Shown: piece by piece, positions 5,126 to 5,279 of the stretch | How positions within the stretch are numbered: position 1 is the stretch's first letter | Layout: every line of letters begins with the position of its first letter | NCBI GenBank assembly: GCA_028824575.1 | Contig: JAPPDN010000072.1 | Location: forward strand, 1-5,279 | DNA from: Candidatus Poribacteria bacterium | Lineage (GTDB): Bacteria; Poribacteria; WGA-4E; WGA-3G | DNA: 5,279 nt | Direction: 5' to 3' | Notes under the pieces: model-generated | Told to the model about the DNA's origin: nothing | Database searches by the model: none | The model's input: the letters and a program-made list of their open reading frames with translations, nothing else | Program-made: the position numbers and the translations under genes

Positions 5126-5279
5126 TTAAAGCGTTTCTACCTCGTCTGGGTCCAAATATTGCAGCGGGCTTTCCAAGTGATAGACTTCAGAGTCTTCCAC
5201 AATTTGTTTAAGGAATCCTAAGTGCCCAGCACCGATGATTAGCAAAATACGCTCATCTTCTGATTCCGTAATTCGGGTG
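5126..5279 (-). CDS. C-terminal end of a DUF5694/TraB-like protein (partial)
   Basis: Fifty codons are visible from the right window edge to TAA 5128-5126. The visible part has DERILLIIGAGHLGFLKQIV (8-27) and ends in a LESPLQYL segment and an acidic tail. A strand-like hydrophobic run followed by GAGH and a helix is typical of the C-terminus of DUF5694 proteins, which are distantly related to the TraB/PrgY group and of unknown function. The start and the rest of the protein lie outside the window. It precedes the DUF5916 gene by 82 bp on the same strand, a gap filled by the relic copy of its own C-terminus. The family call rests on a short segment. Confidence 0.6.
   Translation of the reverse strand, partial: TRITESEDERILLIIGAGHLGFLKQIVEDSEVYHLESPLQYLDPDEVETL

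Overview
The window is a piece of bacterial chromosome of roughly medium GC content. All four recognisable genes are on the minus strand, so transcription runs from the right edge to the left edge. The gene families suggest a Gram-negative-type, two-membrane bacterium: a DUF5916/CBM9-type outer-membrane barrel ending in Phe, a stand-alone MacB-type ABC permease, an ECF sigma factor and FtsZ. Their combination with palindromic intergenic repeats resembles uncultured lineages such as Candidatus Poribacteria. That placement is an impression from family style, not something the sequence proves.

In transcription order, the right edge (5126-5279) holds the last 50 codons of a DUF5694/TraB-like protein. 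It is followed by a second, frame-shifted relic of the same C-terminus (about 5040-5117). The relic's stop codon overlaps the start of the next gene as ATGA. Next comes a complete 662-residue secreted or outer-membrane protein (3055-5043) with a signal peptide, a CBM9-like domain and a DUF5916 beta-barrel. A gap of about 290 bp (2765-3054) carries a good sigma70-type promoter (TTGCAT, 17 bp, TAAAAT) and a 93-bp MITE-like element with inverted ends and flanking TA dinucleotides.

That promoter drives the most unusual gene of the window (1571-2764). One open frame joins a full-length ECF sigma factor (about residues 1-188) to the N-terminal GTP-binding half of FtsZ (about residues 189-397). The FtsZ part stops at the end of helix H7, just before the T7 catalytic loop. 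A shifted frame at this point still reads like a decayed T7 loop. The junction holds a good internal ribosome binding site and start codon, and an out-of-frame TAA. This suggests a former sigma-ftsZ gene pair fused by a small indel, with ftsZ also truncated. It could be a decaying locus, or a sigma factor that has gained a nucleotide-binding C-terminal extension.

After 330 bp of non-coding sequence with two clear hairpins (1452-1464 and 1480-1506), the left part (1-1237) is a MacB/FtsX-type permease. It is intact over 412 codons and cut by the window edge just before its expected C-terminus. No ATPase partner is visible.

The genes do not form an obvious single pathway. The DUF5694-like gene and the DUF5916 gene look translationally coupled. 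The sigma-FtsZ gene has its own promoter, and the permease has its own strong ribosome binding site.
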